Shown here: positions 20,286-31,149 of the stretch, in pieces | Layout: each line of letters starts with the position of its first letter | Numbering within the stretch: the first letter of the stretch is position 1 | Assembly (NCBI RefSeq): GCF_048773025.1 | Contig: NC_133566.1 | Location: 18,323,001 to 18,387,000, forward strand | DNA length: 64,000 bases | Direction: 5' to 3' | DNA from: Camelus bactrianus | Taxonomy: Eukaryota; Chordata; Mammalia; Artiodactyla; Camelidae | Made by a program: the position numbers and the translations under genes | Notes under the pieces: model-generated | Databases searched by the model: none | Seen by the model: only the letters and a program-made list of their open reading frames with translations | Told to the model about the DNA's origin: nothing

Positions 20286-21203
20286 GTGGCAGGAGGTTCA
20301 AGGTACTGTTCCTGGTTCTTTACCGTGAGTAGCATGTGGCAGCATGTCTCAGGCGTCTGGACCCCTGCCACAGCCACTGATTGGAAGTCCAGGAATTTCT
20401 GTGGGATTTACATCCTGTCCTCTGGAGCACGTATATTTCTACAAGTCGTCTAGAGTCCCTGCAATTCCTGGTCCGTCAGGCTAATGGCCATGATGGCATC
20501 AATCCAGCCTCGCATTATGTGACGCACTGTGAAATGTCCACACAATCAGAGTTTCTTCAGCCTCTACTGTGACAGACACCAGAGTGTTACCACTGTCCTG
20601 GGCCAAGACTGAGGACGTGAGCTACTTTTTATTCTGGGTGAATGTAAACTGTACCAGAGACTGCATTAGTTGGTGCGTCTTTACTGCTCAGTTCTGTACA
20701 TGACCGAGCGTGGACAAACCATTTCAAAATAATGAATACAACATTTCAGCTGTGAAATATGATAACGTCTAGTGATCAGTGATCCGCTGTGCAGCGTAGT
20801 GCCTGCAGCTAACGGTACCATTTTATGAACTTCAATATTTGTTAAGAGGGTAGATTTTACTATTATCAAACAAAAAAGGAGTATATTAAATAAAATTAAA
20901 AATCCAAGCAACAACAATAACAAAGTGCCCAATGGGATGTGAGGCATCTTTGGAAGCAGGACAACATGTCTAACACACTGAGGAGATGACTTCATGGGTG
21001 TCTGCATATGAGCAAGCTCATCAAATTGTAAACACCAAATGCACGCAGTTTATTGTACATCTAGGTGTAAAAAAAAACACATGCCCATCTTTCTTGACTC
21101 TAGATCACCAGCAGGGGGAGATAGGACACACTCTGAGAAGGGACCAGAGCCCCAGCTCTCCTGACAAACATCTGAGGATTTAAACCCACATGAAACGTCC
21201 ATA
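20286..21203. other. Intergenic DNA upstream of the 21.3 kb V gene
   Basis: No gene or familiar repeat recognised. Moderately AT-rich, with no V motifs until the octamer at 21204. Confidence 0.45.
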
Positions 21204-21211
21204 ATTTGCAT
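21204..21211 (+). promoter_or_regulatory. Perfect octamer ATTTGCAT, 21.3 kb V gene
   Basis: Consensus kappa octamer in the standard orientation, with TATAAG at 21257-21262. The spacing predicts transcription start at roughly 21285-21290, which matters for start-codon choice in this gene. Confidence 0.8.
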
Positions 21212-21318
21212 ATATCCTTCCTCTCACATCTGAAGTGACCCTGCCTCTCAGAATCTTATAAGAAGCTCCTTGTCTTAAGATGCGGTCTGAGCGGCAGAGA
21301 CAAGTCAACAGCAGCAAG

Positions 21319-21859
21319 ACGGTGTTTCCATCCCAGCTCCTGAGGCTGCTGCTCCTCTGGGTTCCAGGTGAGAATATCGAGACAAAGATAAAAGGGGGAC
21401 ATTATTTCAATGACTGATTTGCTTTCTTTACCACTTGAAGTAGGCTTACTGATTAAGTAAGAATTAAAAAAAAAAATAATCTTCTTCCCCATCTAACTAG
21501 AAGAACGGCAACTTCCACATACATAAGTTGTGTTCTGCTAACGTCTCCCGTGTGCTTTCAGGCTCCAGTGGGGCGACCGTGCTGACCCAGTCCCCAGCCC
21601 TCCTGTCTAAGGCTCCAGGGGACAAAGCCACCATCACCTGCCGGGCCAGCCAAAGCGTCAGCAACTACTTGCGCTGGTACAAGCAGAAACCAAATCAGCC
21701 TCCCAAGCTCCTTATACAGTACACTTCCCAGACCATCTCAGGGGTCCCCGCCCGGTTCATCGGCAGCGGATCTGGGACAGATTTCACCCTCACCATCAGC
21801 AGCCTGGAAGCCGAAGACGCTGCAAAGTATTACTGTCAGCAGAGCTACAGTTCTTCTCC
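21319..21859 (+). CDS. IGKV6: IGKV6-like V gene with ACG in place of the leader ATG
   Basis: The 49-bp leader exon 21319-21367 would read [16 protein letters not shown], matching IGKV6-type leaders, but codon 1 is ACG. An in-frame ATG lies 39 bp upstream (21280-21282) and would add 13 residues (MRSERQRQVNSSK), but it sits close to or upstream of the start site expected from the TATA box. The V exon 21562-21859 is fully open: [18 protein letters not shown], Cys in [12 protein letters not shown], Trp in [17 protein letters not shown]3 [20 protein letters not shown], second Cys in [12 protein letters not shown]. Acceptor (TGTGCTTTCAG), donor (GTGAGA), octamer and RSS are good. Subgroup 6 is my best guess; 3 is the alternative. 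Whether it is expressed depends on initiation. Confidence 0.8.
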
Positions 21860-21887
21860 CACAGTGCTACAACCTAGAGCAAAAACA
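21860..21887 (+). promoter_or_regulatory. V-RSS of the IGKV6-like gene
   Basis: Heptamer CACAGTG, spacer CTACAACCTAGA, nonamer GCAAAAACA. Confidence 0.88.
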
Positions 21888-22689
21888 TGCTCAGCCTGAG
21901 TGAACAGAAAACTAGGCAGGACCGTGTAGCTCTGCCCCCTGCAGGCGCAGTGGGGTGCCGCCCTGCCCTGCACCCTACGAGCGGCTCACCCCCCACCCCC
22001 CCACCCCGAGGCTGACGCCCAACACGTCTGCTCCTGACTTGGTTTCACCTTCACCCACAGTAATTTGTCCCGTTAGATGAAAAAATTTGAAGATCGATCT
22101 CTTTTCATCTGTCTACATGCCTACATAAATTATTCTTTCCAAGCTGGTAAAAAAAAATTTTTTTATCCCTTCTTCGCGGGCTCCCGTTATTCATTTGGGT
22201 CTAAAGGGAATTAAATGGGGAAGATCCTGAAATAACCAAGATAGGGCTTGAAACGTAAATGATGGGAGAGCCCAGGGATTCAGGTTTTGTGTATCCTGGG
22301 TCAGAGGAGAGACAGATAAGGCCAGTGAGGAGGCAGACCCTGAAGCCTGGATATTTGTCAAGTCAGATGAGCGTTAAGATTCACTTGACAAGTGGAGCAT
22401 TTTGACTGAGAATCCAGAAGGCTCTAGACAGTGAGCTCCGCACATATGAAGACGGGTCCACGGGCAACAGGACTATAGACAGCTAGCTAGCTCTCGGGGA
22501 AAGCAGCCTCTCCCAGAGAGGATGCTTAGTTGGAACAAGGGGGGGAATCTGAGCCCCTTGTTGTAAATATTGGGAGCACTCGAGGGTTCCCGGCCGGGGG
22601 AGGTTAAAATCAAGAATCCCCGATTTCCCCATTTAGATTCTTTTCTGCAAAGATTGCACGTATCAAGTCAGTGAACAAGTGAGAAGGTA
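21888..22689. other. Intergenic DNA, nothing recognised
   Basis: No V, RNA gene or familiar repeat seen. A C-rich tract lies near 21985-22005. Confidence 0.45.
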
Positions 22690-23440
22690 GCTTCACCCTT
22701 GGTTTGCCTGCGTTAAACACTGTCATTTCCTTGAAGATGAAGTTTTTGTCCGAGTTTGTTTGTTTTCCTGGTCAGCGTTACATCAGACTGAGTGAGCTAC
22801 ATGCTTGTTGTTAATGTTTGGAGAAGTTCATGTTTTCTTCCCACTTAGAAGCCAGTGGGGACACTGTGTGGACACCATCTCCAGCCTCCTCCCCTGTGTC
22901 CCAGGAGAGAGGGTCACTGTCACCTACAGGTCAGCCAGAATATTCACACTGTCACAGCCTGAAAGCAGCAGAGCCCAGGACCAGCTCCTGAGCTCCTGCT
23001 CGCTCACGCTGCCCCCTGGACACGGTGCCTGCCCGGTCAAGGGCAGCAGCCTAGACAGACGTCGCTCTCACCATTGGCAGCCGAGCTGCCTTTCAGGAAC
23101 ATGGGACCCCCCCCTCCTCTCACCACTCTGGGCACAAAGCTCACCCAGCTGCATCTTCAGCCCTGGGGCTCTTATAGTCTCTTGGGCTTTCTCAGGGGAA
23201 CAGGGTTCAGCCAGAAGCTCTGACATCGCATCCCCTCTCCTCCTGACACTCCCTTCCCGTCTCCTCTATGGTGCACCACTCGGGCATCTCGTCTACATCA
23301 CTGAGCGAAGTGCTTCATTGTTTGTCCAACCTCCTGTTCTGAATTCACTGCCTCGAGTTCATCCTTATGTTACACACACGTGTCCTCGTCCTCAACGTCT
23401 AGACACTTGTTCCTCCCCCACATCCTGGCTCATTGTTACT
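22690..23440 (+). repeat. Segmental duplication D1, right copy
   Basis: Partner of 2150-2905. It contains the second decayed V relic and the shared downstream landmarks. It is followed almost at once by the D2 right copy. Confidence 0.75.
22849..23125 (+). pseudogene. Decayed kappa V segment, paralogue of the 2.3 kb relic
   Basis: The acceptor CCACTTAG precedes an FR1-like start (EASGDTVWTPSPASSPVS). The frame is then lost and the first conserved cysteine codon is TAC (within ACCTACAGG). The compressed CDR1-FR2 (TCACACTGTCACAGCCTGAAA) mirrors the copy at 2299, so both descend from one already damaged gene. No RSS or leader was identified. A 231-codon frame across it is not in the V frame and is a chance ORF. 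Confidence 0.7.
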
Positions 23441-23504
23441 CTGGTAGCTGAGAGCACAAGGGAGGGTGGAAAAGTCAAACATTTTCGTTCCACATGTTGA
23501 TTTA

Positions 23505-24145
23505 TACAAATGATAGTTATGAAACAAACTGACCAATAAACAAATATAAGGCTGAAAAGCTGAAAAATGAAGTACCTGGATAAAATCACACGTCTTCAAA
23601 TGTTTATGGGACAACACTTAGCCTAAGGACGGAAGCACATCAGAATTTCAGGACGAGATAGTTACAATGTATTGACTTGATTTATTTAAAAGTGGATGTT
23701 CAAGTCCCCTTTTCATCCTACAGATGTTACACTTGCACGTAATTTGTTTGCTTTACCAACCGTTGTCCTGTCTCACAAATACTGGGGGAGGGACTCCCCT
23801 GGCCCTCTGGGCAGATGGGGGGACAAAACTGCACTTTAGAAATGTGTGCTTGTATGTCAAGATTTGTCTTTAGATTGTTCCTCAGGCACCCATAACTAAC
23901 ATTTTATAGATTATTGATTCAGGACAACTTGAAGAACCATGGGCCCAAATTAGCAGGTTACCCGCTGCCCAGCAGTGACCAGGAGCGTAGCAAGGATGAG
24001 CCCTAAGTCAGCTCGTGTCCTCGTGACCTTTAACAGGGTGCATCGTGTCAACCACTGGGAAGTAGCCCACGTACCGCACTGACCGCCATTTACACGTAAA
24101 GACAGAGAAAGTGAAACACATGCATTTCCTGAGAGAGAAAAATTC
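23505..24145 (+). repeat. Segmental duplication D2, right copy
   Basis: Partner of 13680-14295. Here it sits about 65 bp after D1. Confidence 0.65.
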
Positions 24146-25931
24146 ACCCGTCAGCCACCTAGGCATCGAGGGAAATCCTGGATATGTTACAATTCCGGGT
24201 TACTCCAAATGTTTCCTTCTGTTTCAGAATTAATTAAGTTCGGAGATAAAATTAAGTTTGGAGATAACATGGCTGACTTCCACGTCACCAGTACCAGGAT
24301 CTATTAACCTGCAACAAATTTTGTTACTAGCGCTCCTTATCTCTTCATTTTGTTCTGTGGGTTCTGAGGGTATCACAAATCTAAGGCAAACTAGTTTACT
24401 AGCCCTAGAACCTTAGCATTAAGCCAGAAACTTCACTAACCATGAAATACGCACTTCAGAGTCTCCATGTCGTCACGAGACTCTCCTGCTTGCTTTGCCT
24501 CACACAGGGAGACCTGGTGCATTTGTTTACCCTTGCGTAGATCAGTAACATAAATTCTTACAGTTGTTTTTGAATTTCAGCCAGAGCTGCTAAGGTACCA
24601 GAATAAAAGAGAGCCAAACAGCTTCTGGACAGTAGAGGTTCTTAATTCCAACGGCACAGGACAAGAAAGATGAGTAAGGTCTGCCCAAGTCAGTTCCTGT
24701 GAAGAAACCACAGGTTCTCTTTATTAAATTTTACAATTATGTCCTATGACTGCCCAAACTAGCCCATAATTAATAGGATTTCATTTGATTTATTGCTATT
24801 TATTCAGATTTGGCAAAGGGAGAGTATGGTCTTGAGAAAACAGAAAGATCAGGGCTGTAAAGACATGTTCCCATCAGCTCAGGTAATGAACACATTCCCA
24901 GAGCCTTCTCTGAGCTCCCTGTAAGCCAGAATATTTATCAATGAACTTATCCTCTCCTGAGTGACAATTACAGTTTTTTAAACAGATGACCAACGTCAGT
25001 GACAGGTGCCTTTGGGCTCAGGCATTGGCTCTAGTGACCTGGGCTTGGGGTGCGCCCTCTGCTGGACGGCTTGATCCCAGTTCTCATGCAAAGAGAAAGC
25101 GGCATTTTTCCATCAGAAAGTACATTCAGTTGGGCCCATAAGGAAACAGGCCTCTTACTAATTTTCCATTAAGAAAGCATCTTTGTGTGCTAGGAATAGA
25201 GTCAGAATAGAGAGTGACCATATAAATTTTCACCAAAATTGGATCACTTGCGAGAATAAAAAGGTGATGCAGTTAATGATAAAACTGCAACTGTATCAGG
25301 CAAAAAACAAACAAGAAAAAACCTTAGTTACCCTCAGATATGACAATATAACGAGAGAAAGTCAGAAGAAGAAACAAGAACAAAGGTAATGTGTGAAATA
25401 AAAAAGTTAGTGTACAAAATACACGGATCTCCAAAATAAAGACTAAAACCGGCAGGGAAATGTGTCCAACACACTGTGAGCCTTCTCTGTTGCACAGCGC
25501 CCAGCGGGGCCGTGCATGGATTTCCTCCAAAGACAGGTTTTCCTTCTTTTCATTTCCTCGTGGACGACGCTGTCTACTCTAAGTAACAAATCAAGATGGA
25601 ACCCATACTCCACACCCATCTCCAGAGCGTGACATTTCCTGAAATTCACAGGGACCGTGGTATGTGCATATTACAGTTTAAGTCTTGGAGAGTCATCTAA
25701 CTTCTTTCCACATTTTTAGAAGGAAGAAACCCTATTACAATTAGAAGCTTTTAGACCCTGAGGACAACTAAGGTCCACAAAATACAGAGATGGTTTTATC
25801 TCAGAGACACCAGGGAGAAACTCCTCTGGGACTGACTGAAGCCGCACTGGAGTGACCTCCCAGGAGGCACTCCACCCTCCAGGAGGCCTGCTTCTGCACC
25901 TGCGAGGCCACGAGCATCCATCCCCATGCTG
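24146..25931. other. Intergenic DNA, no gene recognised
   Basis: Mostly AT-rich sequence. Short frames such as 25183-25389 carry no recognisable motif. The 200 bp before 25932 are more GC-rich and belong to the 26 kb V promoter flank. Confidence 0.45.
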
Positions 25932-25939
25932 ATTTGCAT
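25932..25939 (+). promoter_or_regulatory. Perfect octamer ATTTGCAT, 26 kb V gene
   Basis: Standard kappa orientation, 118 bp upstream of the leader ATG. A CATAAG element near 25978 may act as TATA. Confidence 0.8.
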
Positions 25940-26049
25940 GTCTGTCCCCAGAGACCATTTCTGCTCTTCGTGGTCCTCATAAGTAGGCTGCTTAGTGACT
26001 CTGGGGGGAAGAAAACAAGAAAGAGCCTCAGGGAGGACCTGCATTGAAC

Positions 26050-26593
26050 ATGGGTGTCCTGACTCAGCTCTCCTGCCTTCTGTTCCTCTGGCTCCCAGGT
26101 GAGGAGGGGCGTGCAGGGAGCACCCCCGAGACGATGGGAGTCCTCAGCCCCTAACGGGCAGATCCTCCCCAGGGTCTCTGCGGGTCTCTGCCCTTAATCT
26201 CCCCTCGGACACCCAAGTGCAGCTAAACCTGCTGGGAGGACTGTGGCTTGGAGTTTATGTAACGATGGTAACTTGACATTTTGCTTCCTTCTCAGCTGCC
26301 AGCGGGAGCACTGTGCTGACCCAGACTCCAGCCATCCTCTCTGTGTCCCTAAGGGAGAGCATCTCCATCACCTGCACGGCCAATGAGAGCGTCAGTGATT
26401 ACGTGAGCTGGTATCAGCAGAAACCAGGACAGGCTCCTAGGCTGCTCATCTATGACGCTGATGATCGTTATCCTGGTGTCCCAGACAGGTTCGTTGGGCT
26501 TCAGTCTGGGACACAGTTCATTCTCACAATCAACAAGGTAGAGGCTGATGACGCTGCCAGTTATTACTGCCAGCAGGGTTACACGGTTCCTCC
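26050..26593 (+). CDS. IGKV: Kappa V gene, intact, subgroup unassigned
   Basis: Leader exon 26050-26098 ([22 protein letters not shown] donor) and V exon 26296-26593 (after TTCTCAG) form one open frame. The mature chain starts [18 protein letters not shown]. Cys23 lies in [15 protein letters not shown], Trp35 in [15 protein letters not shown], then [13 protein letters not shown], and the second Cys in [15 protein letters not shown]3 is unusual: [20 protein letters not shown] replaces the near-invariant [13 protein letters not shown] at the same length. CDR2 is very acidic (DADDR). FR1 and leader resemble IGKV3/6-type genes, but no subgroup fits well. Octamer, splice sites and a consensus RSS suggest it is functional. 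Confidence 0.88.
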
Positions 26594-26621
26594 CACAGTG
26601 TTACAGCCCTGAACAAAAACC
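26594..26621 (+). promoter_or_regulatory. V-RSS of the 26 kb V gene
   Basis: Heptamer CACAGTG, spacer TTACAGCCCTGA, nonamer ACAAAAACC: perfect consensus. The spacer shares ACAGCCCTGA with the IGKV2 pseudogene RSS. Confidence 0.93.
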
Positions 26622-27059
26622 GCCTCCCAGGCCGGGTGTGTGCTGCGGGCGGGGTTTCCACAGCTGCCCTCGCCCTGCGCTCTGCTCAGGGGGCGGGGTT
26701 TACTGTGAGGAGGGTCTGCAGGGAGGATGATGCCTTGCACTGGGACTTCAGGCCTTGGAAGGCATCCTTTGTTGACAACATAAAAGCCCCAAACTTCAAC
26801 TCAATGAATTCTAAAACTGAGATTTCTACTTCAGGTCTGCAAAGGAGTTTATCCACAACATGGCCTCTGAATCTCTTCTCTGAGAAATGTTTTTAAAGAC
26901 AAAGAGCTGAAGCCAAACAAATGAGAGTGCGTATTCACGGCGCTCTGACTGTGACCGCTGCTCCTGACGCTACGGCTAATAGCAATAACAGGCGCCACCA
27001 GCAACTGCGCTGCCAACTGCCAGTTAATGAGTCATAAGGGATGACTGTGTTGAACACTG

Positions 27060-27190
27060 TACTTACGGCTCACTCCCCTAGTGCGATCGGTCTCACAATT
27101 ATCTAACGATGAGAAACCAGATGTATTCAGAGCTTACGTTACTCAAGGTCCCAGGGCTTATAAAGGAAGAAGATGGAAAAAGAATCGGTT
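27060..27190 (-). mobile_element. Possible MIR relic
   Basis: On + 'GATGAGAAACCAGATG', 'CAGAGCTTACGTTACTCAAG' and 'GTCCCAGGGCTTATAAA' loosely follow the antisense MIR core. Weak evidence; ends approximate. Confidence 0.35.
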
Positions 27191-27274
27191 AATCTGACTC
27201 CATCACTAATTCATTCATTCATTTAAAAAAAAAGTCCGTACAACTAAACCCAGTAAAGTGCATTTGCTGGATAT

Positions 27275-28240
27275 AAAGTGAATTTCTAGTGTATACCTGG
27301 GTGAATATAAACATATACACATTACTCCTCAACCACCTCCCAGCTCAAGATACAGACTGTCTCCAGCATCCCAGAGGCTCCATCATCCTCCTTTCCTGTC
27401 AGTTCCATGCCCCATCCATGACCATCAAAGACCATCACTGCTCCGTTTTCTATCCATGTCGATCTGATTTTCTCTGTCCCCGAACTTCGTATAAATGGAA
27501 TCATACAGTATATACCGGTTGATGTCTTGCTTCTTTTCATCAGCATATTTTTTTCACTTCATCTGTGTTGTCAGTGTGGCCATAATCTGTTCCATTTTAG
27601 TGCAAAATAATCACTATATATATATATATATATATATATCACAATTTATCATTCTTCAATTAGTGAGTTGTTTTCATTTTGAGGCTCCTATTAACAAAGT
27701 TTTAAAGGCCATCCTTGCAATCGGTGTTGTGCACTTAGGACCTCAGTTTTCTTAGGTACTTTCCTAGGAACGGAAGTGACCTCAGGTTGGCATAGGTTGG
27801 CCTTTAATAAACAATGTCAAATAGTTTTCCAAAACGATGAACATCTTACACCCGACCAACCTCGCATAAAAGTTCCAGTTGCTTCCAACCCTTTTCAGTA
27901 CTTGGCACTGTCAGGCTCCTATTTCGTGTTCGTGTCGGTAGGTCTTGAAGTGCTGTTGTGGTAGAACTTACGTTTCCCTGGTGTGTGATGACAGTGAGGA
28001 CCTCCCCGTATGCTCCTCATTTCCTCGCAGCTATTTGGAGACATTCTTTCTTGGGACGTGCTTGTTCCAATTATACTTTGCCTTTTTTGAGGAGCTGTTT
28101 ACATATTTTTAAAATAAATCTTTTGTCAGAAACAGTCCTTGGAACATCACCTCCCAGTGTGTGGCATGCCTACTTAGTTCTTAATGATGTCTTTGCAAAG
28201 AGATTCTTGATATTTGTAGAGTCTAATTTATAGGATTTTT
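27275..28240 (-). mobile_element. Old L1 3'-end fragment, antisense
   Basis: On + it shows the familiar antisense words 'TAAATGGAATCATACAGTAT', 'TTTTCCAAAACGATGAACAT', 'AAAAGTTCCAGTTGCTTCCA' and 'TTTGTCAGAAACAG' in the expected order for an L1M-type 3' end. A (TA)n run at 27616-27640 lies inside it. Confidence 0.65.
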
Positions 28241-28244
28241 CTCT

Positions 28245-29866
28245 TGTGTGTGCATGTGTGCATGTGTGTGTTTTGTTGGAGACAGATACTGCCCAGCACT
28301 AAATGGAGTTTTGAGCAGCAAAGTATTGTTTAACCTCCACAGGCTTTAGATTCCAGAGATGGTGGGGAAATCCCAATTCAAAGAGCACTGACATCGGACT
28401 GGAAACCAGACGTCATGTTGAATGTGGCCCCACTCTTGCATAGAACCTGGAAACCAGTGATGACCCCTTACAGGTGTCAGAAGTAAAACATGTTTGAAAA
28501 CGTGCAAGAAAGACGGACAGATGAGTATGGAAATGACACTGTCAAATAACAGGAAAAAACCTCAGGATGTTTTCTCCACCCGTGGCCACAAAAGGAGCAC
28601 ACACACCACTGAGATGTCAGGAGGGGCTCTGACTATGTCTCTGCTGATAACGGCCAGGAGCTCAGCCAGATGCCAGGCACCACCCACCAACACCATCATC
28701 ACTTCCGTACCCATCTCATTGCTTGCCCTTAGCATCCAGGAATCACTTCACAGCTCCTCCTGCTGCCCCTTCTCCCAGCAGTCTCCAGGGTCACCGGGCA
28801 AATACACAAGTGCAAGACTCACAAATGACACAACTGATGCTTATTCAGCTGAGAGCAAGTTCCCTCTGTCACATACTGTCCCAAGCAGAGTACAGGTCTG
28901 GGGAAATAATTCACACCAAGAAAGTGTGTTCAAAAGGGCTGTGGTGAGAGGTCCCTGTACCAAGGGAAAGAATGTGATCCAGTCATTGACCGGCATCAGG
29001 GGACCTAGATCAAGGTGCCCCCTCTTGCAGAAAGGCATCAGTACAAACCTGCAGGTCTCCCCAGGCAGCGGTCATAGTTTGAAGGCCTGTAGACGGGATT
29101 TGACATGTGCTCACGTCTGCAGTCACCACCTGGCTTAACAGAAAGGATCGGTGTGGTCTAACTTTCCAACTTGTCAAGCTTTGTGGACACAGAATGTCAG
29201 TGACTAACAGGACAAATGAAAACAATGGCTTTGGCTAGATTTATACCCGTAGCTACATCCAGGATAGAAAAATTAACAGAAGAGATGTCTTTCAATATCA
29301 AATTAAGAATCATAAGCTTGGGCCCCTTTTCTCTTCTAATATGGATCCGCTAGGATCATACTTGAAACTGCAGAGTGCCAAGTGAACCGCATGCTAGCCA
29401 TCCTCAGATCGTGGCCCTGCCCTCTGTCTCCATGACTGGACCACACACAGGCATCCGTGTACAGTTGTTGGGTAACCAGTGCCATGGTCACCATGACTGA
29501 TGCGGCTCACAGATGCCTCCACGCTGACCCTCCCCGCAGCTCTCAGCATCCCTGGTCACTGGAAGAATGGCCACTTCTTCTCCAGGAAGCAAGCCCATAG
29601 GCCTGCCCTTGCCCTCATCTCACTGCTGAGCTCACAGCCTCATTGCAGGTCCCACTGCCTGTAGACAGTGTCCGGTTCTCAAGAAGAGGGTGATCTGTGG
29701 GCCAGAGAAAGCCGTCTTTCCCTGGTCTCTCTGGTAGAAATCCTCAGACCATCACAAGCTGAATCACTCCACCCACTATCTTGAAGGTGGAAAACAATCA
29801 CAGTTTGAAAAACATAAGACAGGGAAGAAATTTAAATCTCACAAGCGTGTCATCTAGCCACAGACT
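28245..29866. other. Intergenic DNA with a long chance frame
   Basis: A 214-codon open frame (28494-29138, +) is the longest non-V frame here, but it has low-complexity Ser/Thr-rich composition, no domain I recognise and no exon signals. I do not call it a gene. No V motif appears before 29867. Confidence 0.45.
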
Positions 29867-30011
29867 CCACATTTGTCTACAAACGGGTCTCTGGGGTCCC
29901 AGACAGGTTCAGGGGCAGTGGGTCAGGGAGAGATTTTATGCTTAAAATCAGCAGGGCACAGACTGGGGATGTTGGAGTTTGTTACTGCATGCAAGGTACA
30001 CATGATCCTCC
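29867..30011 (+). pseudogene. IGKV2: 5'-truncated IGKV2 relic
   Basis: Only CDR2 to CDR3 survive: [20 protein letters not shown], then [20 protein letters not shown] and MQGTHDPP. The KISR motif and the MQGTH CDR3 mark it as IGKV2. Everything upstream (leader, FR1, CDR1, FR2) is absent. In the VYYC motif, Tyr is replaced by Cys (VCYC). The RSS is also decayed. It lies about 350 bp before the V4-B duplication unit. Confidence 0.85.
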
Positions 30012-30039
30012 CGAAATGGTCCAGCCCTCAACACACACC
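30012..30039 (+). promoter_or_regulatory. Decayed V-RSS of the IGKV2 relic
   Basis: CGAAATG in the heptamer position, spacer GTCCAGCCCTCA, nonamer-like ACACACACC. The spacing is preserved but the first heptamer bases, essential for RAG cleavage, are lost. Confidence 0.65.
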
Positions 30040-31121
30040 TCCCTCTGTGGGATGGCCCAGCTGCCCACACGTGTTGATTGTCTGGAAAGGAGGCACAGCA
30101 GATTCCCTGAGTCTGTGCAAGAGGAGGCGCTGGGGATCTCAGGGGACTAGGTTGCTGCGGAAGGATCTGTCCCGTCACTGCCCGGGCCCCCGGGGTACCT
30201 CCCGGATATGGCTGTGTCTCCCACAATAGCCTTGTCGTGACATAAGGAGCAGGAAAAATATAGGATTCCAGTGAGCTCTGAGCAGCCAGACACGGCAGAA
30301 GGGAGAGGTGAGTTCAAACCACCCTAATTCTCCCTGACGGGTGTGCAGCTGTAAATCAAAGGCCCCATAGCCAGGCAACGGAGAGGGACCGTGGCCACAC
30401 AGGACAAGGGTGGAAGGCTGTCCACTGGGGTTTATTTTTTAAACTCAGTAGATAATCAGTGACTACGGGATCAAAGCCACAGAGCTGGCTGCTCACATTT
30501 GCAGAGTTACCAAGGATGGCCGCTGTCGGGGATGTAAAGCACCGTGGGCTGTAAGTGGAGAAAAGACGGACAAAGAGGACACAGAACGTGAGCATGGCGT
30601 TGGGAAAGCAAGTGTGACCTAGAGCCCTGGAAGGGAGGGGAGAACCCAGTTCTGAGACAAAAACCATGAGCTCAAAATGCAGAAAATCAGAACACGAGAT
30701 GCTGACCAAGCAGCCAGGTGGGAGGAGACGAGTCAGAGAAGCAGACGAAGGTCTGATGGGGAAGCGGCTGATAACAGGAAACTGAGCAGTGAACCTTGAG
30801 CGGCTCCCAAGGCAAGAAAGCGATGGGCGCAGGGAGATAGAATAAAATTCAAGGTTACAAGGCCCAGGGCTGAGACCTGATGCCTCAGGGTGTGAAGCAC
30901 ACTTGTCCCTTCTATGCAAAACACAGTAGAAGCTGTGATTGGCTCAATAATATAAATCTATCTGTATGGACAGCGACACAGACTTAGGTGATGCGAAAAT
31001 TCTTGAACAACGTAGAGGAGACACAGCCTCTCCTACAGCTAAGAGAGACGCAGGGCTGAGCAAGAAAGCAGCAGCTGGTGCGGTGGGGCAAACACTCACT
31101 GACCCGTGGCCCTGGGGAGGA

Positions 31122-31149
31122 GGTTTTTGTTCAAGGCTGAATCACTGTG
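31122..31149 (-). promoter_or_regulatory. V-RSS of V4-B
   Basis: Identical to V4-A: CACAGTG, 12-bp spacer, ACAAAAACC (read on -). Confidence 0.95.

Noticed and set aside
21280-21282. Treating the upstream ATG as the certain start of the IGKV6-like gene
   Set aside because: The TATA position suggests transcription starts at or after it; reported only as a possibility.
22805-23500. 231-codon open frame on +
   Set aside because: It crosses the decayed V relic in a frame that is not the V frame, with no domain or splice signals; GC-rich relics often give chance frames.
28494-29138. 214-codon open frame on +
   Set aside because: Ser/Thr-rich, no recognised domain, no exon signals or Kozak support; most likely chance.
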